A DNA stretch of 23,123 bases from positions 1 to 23,123 of IMG/VR virus record IMGVR_UViG_3300027710_002190. One strand, given 5' to 3'. How positions within the stretch are numbered: the stretch's first letter is position 1; each line of letters starts with the position of its first letter. Both the position numbers and the translations under genes were made by a program. This document shows positions 19,566 to 23,123 of the stretch, piece after piece. Under the pieces are notes generated by a model, which was not told the DNA's origin, did not search any database, and was given only the letters and a program-made list of their open reading frames with translations. The stretch is from a virus.

Positions 19566-22054
19566 TGGGTGGACTTTTTGGTGGTGCCACAATCAGCATG
19601 TCAGATACCCGCATTAATTCAATGCGGATCCAACAATCTGCTTATGGGCTTTGTCAGCCGTTGGTTTATGGTAAAACTCGTGTTGCTGCCAATATGTTTT
19701 GGTATGGTGATTTTAAAGCGATTGCACATACAACCACCACAAAATCAGGCGGCAAGGGAGGGAAAACAAAAACACAAAACACGACATATACATACAGTGC
19801 ATCTTTGATGATGGGGCTTTGTGAAAATCAAATTAAAGACATTGGTATGGTTTGGGTGGATAAGGACCAATTAGTTGATAAAGAGGAAGGTGGCATCACT
19901 TATCACCCGATTGATCAACTTGGGTTTGAATTGTTCGATGGTAACAACAATCCTATGTGGGGTTATATTTCAGGTGCTCACCCTGACCAAGCACTTAATT
20001 ACCCATTCCTAGGTTATGTTGCTGCAGCGAATTATGATCTTGGCGGTAGTGCCAGTTTGTCGAATCACAACTTTGAAGTGATTAGTAACATTACATTATC
20101 ATCAACCATTCATGATGCGAACCCTGCAGATGTGATTGAGGATTTTATAAAGAATCCGCGGTATGGTGCAGCGCCTAGCCTGAACATAGCCAATATGGAA
20201 GAGTTCAGAACCTATTGTCGTGCAGCTAATCTTTTAATTTCACCGGCACTAACAGAGCAAAGAGAAGCCTATGAAACCATCAATGAGATTGTTGAATCAG
20301 TCAATTGTGCGGTGGTGCCAAGTCCAGATGGTTTGAAAATAAAATCATTTGGTGATGCGGCATTAACAGGGCATGGTGTTACTTATACGCCAGATCTAAC
20401 ACCAGTTTATCATCTAATGGATGATGATTTTATAGGTGATGATGAGCCAGTTAAAGTGCGCCGTAGCCGTGATACAGATGCTTATAATCATGTGCAAATT
20501 GAGTACATCAATCGGTACAACCAATACAATACTGAAACTGTTGAAGCCAAGGATCAGGCAAATATTGAAATGTTCGGTTTGCGATCGGAAGATCCTAAAA
20601 AATTAACATTTTTTTGTGAGCCTAAAATTGCTCGTCATGTTGCACAGTTGCGTTTGCAGCGGTTACTTTACGTGCGTAATGAATATGAATTTCAGTTGGG
20701 ATGGAAATATTGCTTACTTGAGCCAATGGATATTGTCACCATTACGGACGAGTCGCTAGGCCTTGATCAATTTTCCGTTCGTATAACACGAGTTGAAGAA
20801 GATGAGGATGGTGTATTAACAATTACGGCTGAGGAACTGGCAGAGGGTTCGCGATCAGCTATTGAATATGACCTACAATCTTCAAATGGTTATCAAGGCG
20901 GTAATGAGGAACCAGGTGATGTGACAGCACCAGCAATTTTCGAACCGCCTTTAGATATTACAGATGGAAAGAATGAAGTGTGGGTGGCTATATCTGGTGG
21001 ATTGAATTGGGGTGGCTGTAATGTTTGGGCCAGTCTTGATAACACAACCTATGAAATGATTGGCACTATTTATGGTTCAGCGCGATATGGGCAGTTAGTT
21101 GCAGCAATTGATAATGATGACACTTCAATGCAAGTTCAATTGAATACAGCAAGTCAATTATTTAGCGGCACATTATTAGATGCACAAACTGACCAAACTA
21201 TATGCAAAGTTGGTGATGAGTATTTTAACTATCAAGATGCGACATTAAATGGATCTGGTCTTTATACATTGAGTAATGTGTTAAGAGGGCGTCTTAATGA
21301 TAGCCAGAACCATAATTCTGGTGAAAGGTTTATTCGTTTAGACCGAGCGATATTTAAACATACTTATAGTAGCAACCTCATTGGTAACATCATCTATTTG
21401 AAATTCACAAGCTTTAACGGTCTTGAGCAAAAAGAACAGACGCTTGATGAAGTCACTGCATATAGTTATACACTTAATGGTGGCAGGCTCTCTGGTATTG
21501 TTGGCTTGTCACTGCAGTCTCCATTTGTTGGTACGTCTTTCAAGGCACAATGGCAAGTTGCAATAGGTGCAGATGGTTATAAAGTTCAAATTTGGTCTAA
21601 CGGTGTAAAGTTACGTGAAGTTGAAACCACAAATACTGATTACAGCTATTCAATAGAAGAAGCAAAAGCAGATGGTGTACAGCGTTCATATACTATTCGT
21701 GTTGCAAGTAAGAGCGGTTCAAATTTAAGTACATTTGCAGAATTAAGTATCAGCAATGCTGTACCACCTGTGTTATCTAATATTTATACTGCGGCATCTT
21801 CAAGCTCAATTACGATTAATTGGGTGCCAAGTGATGTGCCTGATTTAAAAGATTATGCAGTTTGGTTAAGCAGTACAGCTAATTTTGATCCTACAGTTAT
21901 ACCACCATCTTGGACTGGTGCAGCATTAACAACAACGATAGGAGGCTTACAAGCAACAACACCATATTATATTCGTGTTGCGGCTAGAGATGTATGGAAA
22001 GATACAACTTGGAATTATTCAAATCAGATTACACAAAGTACTTCTGAATCTTAA
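19565..22054 (+). CDS. Central tail tip / host specificity protein, gpJ-like
   Basis: ATG 19565, with AGAGG at 19552-19556, gives 829 residues starting MGGLFGGATISMSDTRINSM, the normal start of this family; an earlier in-frame ATG at 19451 inside the NlpC gene would add 38 unrelated residues. The middle (about 180-440: ADVIEDFIKNPRYGA, YETINEIVESVNCAVV, KIARHVAQLRLQRLLY) matches the phage tail_3-type hub domain shared by lambda gpJ and the gene transfer agent gp15. The end carries two fibronectin type III domains (about 640-730 and 735-825). It forms the trimeric tip through which DNA leaves. There is no long fiber extension after the fibronectin domains, so receptor binding probably relies on the separate large fiber-like protein. 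Confidence 0.87.
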   Translation: MGGLFGGATISMSDTRINSMRIQQSAYGLCQPLVYGKTRVAANMFWYGDFKAIAHTTTTKSGGKGGKTKTQNTTYTYSASLMMGLCENQIKDIGMVWVDKDQLVDKEEGGITYHPIDQLGFELFDGNNNPMWGYISGAHPDQALNYPFLGYVAAANYDLGGSASLSNHNFEVISNITLSSTIHDANPADVIEDFIKNPRYGAAPSLNIANMEEFRTYCRAANLLISPALTEQREAYETINEIVESVNCAVVPSPDGLKIKSFGDAALTGHGVTYTPDLTPVYHLMDDDFIGDDEPVKVRRSRDTDAYNHVQIEYINRYNQYNTETVEAKDQANIEMFGLRSEDPKKLTFFCEPKIARHVAQLRLQRLLYVRNEYEFQLGWKYCLLEPMDIVTITDESLGLDQFSVRITRVEEDEDGVLTITAEELAEGSRSAIEYDLQSSNGYQGGNEEPGDVTAPAIFEPPLDITDGKNEVWVAISGGLNWGGCNVWASLDNTTYEMIGTIYGSARYGQLVAAIDNDDTSMQVQLNTASQLFSGTLLDAQTDQTICKVGDEYFNYQDATLNGSGLYTLSNVLRGRLNDSQNHNSGERFIRLDRAIFKHTYSSNLIGNIIYLKFTSFNGLEQKEQTLDEVTAYSYTLNGGRLSGIVGLSLQSPFVGTSFKAQWQVAIGADGYKVQIWSNGVKLREVETTNTDYSYSIEEAKADGVQRSYTIRVASKSGSNLSTFAELSISNAVPPVLSNIYTAASSSSITINWVPSDVPDLKDYAVWLSSTANFDPTVIPPSWTGAALTTTIGGLQATTPYYIRVAARDVWKDTTWNYSNQITQSTSES

Positions 22055-22079
22055 AACATAGATTATTTCTATTTAAATC

Positions 22080-22102
22080 ACCTCCTAATTAGGCGGTTTT
22101 TT
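22080..22102 (+). terminator. Intrinsic terminator after the tail tip gene
   Basis: ACCTCCT / AGGCGGT with one internal T-C mismatch and an AATT loop, then six T (22097-22102). It divides the tail genes from the lysis genes. Confidence 0.7.
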
Positions 22103-22123
22103 ATTATCTGGAGAAAAGAAAAT

Positions 22124-22519
22124 ATGGCAGAGCCAGTGAGTAGCGGTGCGGGTGCCGCAGTAGCAATCAAGATGTACGGCATGTGGTTTTTGATGGGAAT
22201 AGCTATCTTCTCAGCAACTCTCGTTTACTTAGTTGTCGTAATGACACGGATGCCGCGGACACGCAATGAATGGGTTGTGAGTCTAATTACGACGGTAGTT
22301 GGTAGCATTGCAGGTGGGGGCTTTTTAATTCAGCGGTTCGGTCTGCATGACTACATTACAACATGGGCAGGGTTGTGTGCGGTGGGGGGATTGTTCTTTG
22401 TTTCGGGTTTGCCATTCTGGGCAATCATCAGGTGGACATTTAACTATGTAAACGCACGTGAAAATGCAACGATTATTGAAGTGGTTGAAGAGCTAAAAGA
22501 CTTCAAAGATAACCTTTAA
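22124..22519 (+). CDS. Putative holin with three membrane helices
   Basis: The 131-residue protein has a short glycine/alanine-rich start (MAEPVSSGAGAAVA), three hydrophobic helices (about 17-40, 50-70 and 79-105) and a charged, helical C-terminal tail (NATIIEVVEELKDFKDN). It lies directly before the muramidase gene, which makes a holin the natural reading: it would form holes in the inner membrane at a set time and let the endolysin reach the cell wall. The topology and size fit class I holins. I do not recognise a specific family, so the call is from topology and position. Confidence 0.72.
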   Translation: MAEPVSSGAGAAVAIKMYGMWFLMGIAIFSATLVYLVVVMTRMPRTRNEWVVSLITTVVGSIAGGGFLIQRFGLHDYITTWAGLCAVGGLFFVSGLPFWAIIRWTFNYVNARENATIIEVVEELKDFKDNL

Positions 22520-22539
22520 CAAGCAGATCCAATCCAATG

Positions 22540-22560
22540 CCGCCGTTTGGCGGTTTTTTT
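22540..22560 (+). terminator. Intrinsic terminator between holin and endolysin genes
   Basis: CCGCC (22540-22544), GTTT loop, GGCGG (22549-22553), then seven T (22554-22560). It lies 20 bases after the holin stop. Confidence 0.82.
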
Positions 22561-22566
22561 ACGTCT

Positions 22567-22572
22567 AGAGGA
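22567..22572 (+). promoter_or_regulatory. Ribosome binding site that decides the endolysin start
   Basis: AGAGGA at 22567-22572 is eight bases from ATG 22581 but only two from the in-frame GTG 22575, so translation should begin at ATG. Confidence 0.7.
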
Positions 22573-22580
22573 AAGTGAAA

Positions 22581-23123
22581 ATGAATATTGAAGAATATTT
22601 AAATGAGTTGATTAAGCGTGAGGGTGGTTACGTAAACAATCCTGCTGACCGTGGCGGTGCTACAAACTTTGGTATTACTGAAGCAGTTGCTCGATCAAAT
22701 GGATTTAAGGGGAATATGAAAGATTTGCCTCTATCTACAGCAAAAGACATCTATAAGAAACAATACTGGATCTCGCCACGATTTGACCAAGTAAATGTAA
22801 TTAGTGCCGCAGTAGCTGAAGAGCTGCTCGACACAGGTGTGAATTGCGGTACTGGGTTTGCGAAGCCTCTACTTCAACGTGCATTGAATCTACTTAACAA
22901 CCAAGGTAAGGGTGGTTGGTTAGATTTAGCTATAGATGGCGTGTATGGATCCGCAACTTTGAATGCACTCAAAATCTATTTAGACAAACGTGGCAAAGAT
23001 GGGGAAAAGGTTTTAGTCCGTATTTTGAATATTATGCAAGGGCAGCGCTATATCGAAATCTGTGAACGTAACCCAACGCAGGAGCAATTCTTCTATGGAT
23101 GGATCAACAATCGAACCGCATAA
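22581..23123 (+). CDS. Endolysin, glycoside hydrolase family 108 muramidase
   Basis: The 180-residue protein opens with the GH108 signature KREGGYVNNPADRGGATNFGIT, in which E14 is the expected catalytic acid. It would cut the glycan chains of peptidoglycan (N-acetylmuramidase). Next come LPLSTAKDIYKKQYWISPRFD (50-70 region), a helical core and a C-terminal peptidoglycan-binding-type domain (from about 95: LLQRALNLLN, AIDGVYGSATLNAL) ending EQFFYGWINNRTA, as in full-length family members. There is no signal peptide, so export depends on the holin. The gene ends exactly at the last base of the window. No spanin gene is visible; it would have to lie further on. Confidence 0.9.
   Translation: MNIEEYLNELIKREGGYVNNPADRGGATNFGITEAVARSNGFKGNMKDLPLSTAKDIYKKQYWISPRFDQVNVISAAVAEELLDTGVNCGTGFAKPLLQRALNLLNNQGKGGWLDLAIDGVYGSATLNALKIYLDKRGKDGEKVLVRILNIMQGQRYIEICERNPTQEQFFYGWINNRTA

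Noticed and set aside
1-23123. tRNA genes, CRISPR arrays, insertion sequences, integrase or attachment sites
   Set aside because: I looked on both strands for cloverleaf-like sequences, regularly spaced repeats and transposase or recombinase motifs and saw none.

Overview
The window is the late (structural and lysis) half of a tailed siphovirus-type phage or prophage. All real genes are on the + strand. The host is probably an Acinetobacter: the DNA is A+T-leaning (roughly 40% GC by eye), and the gene set and order (DUF2280 small terminase, TerL, DUF1073 portal, MuF-type protein, DUF2213 protease, DUF2184 capsid, and a DUF2460/DUF2163/NlpC/gpJ-like tail tip) look like Acinetobacter prophages as I remember them. 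No integrase, repressor, replication or early genes are present, so lysogeny cannot be judged here.

Layout. 1-147 is the tail end of an upstream gene, followed by a terminator. 206-4286 is DNA packaging and portal: small and large terminase, portal, MuF-like minor head protein. 4287-5205 is a small accessory patch holding an AT-rich three-helix membrane protein and two tiny genes (29 and 41 codons), with two terminators. 5206-7872 is the head: DUF2213 protease/scaffold, cement protein, major capsid protein. 7886-9803 is head-tail joining: an LEM-like protein, DUF4054 adaptor, a 63-residue protein, HK97 gp10-like protein and tail terminator. 9863-11208 is tail tube and tail chaperones, the latter very likely joined by a -1 ribosomal frameshift. 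11286-11792 is a second AT-rich accessory gene (zinc ribbon plus membrane helix), followed by two tandem terminators. 11903-22054 is tape measure and tail tip: tape measure, DUF2460, DUF2163 iron-sulfur hub candidate, a large fiber-like protein, NlpC/P60 peptidase, gpJ-like central protein with fibronectin domains. 22124-23123 is lysis: holin and GH108 muramidase.

The genes work as one late program: terminase packages DNA through the portal into a protease-matured capsid; adaptors close the head and receive the tail tube; chaperones and tape measure build a tail predicted to be about 150 nm; the hub, peptidase and fiber handle the host envelope; holin and muramidase release progeny.

The most notable features are the two moron-like inserts (the first resembles two-helix membrane effectors of nucleotide-signalling defence systems), a cysteine-packed 41-residue peptide, a nested scaffold start, and about eleven intrinsic-terminator-like hairpins, two of them inside coding sequence. 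I did not find a clearly new multi-gene system; the accessory genes are the best candidates.
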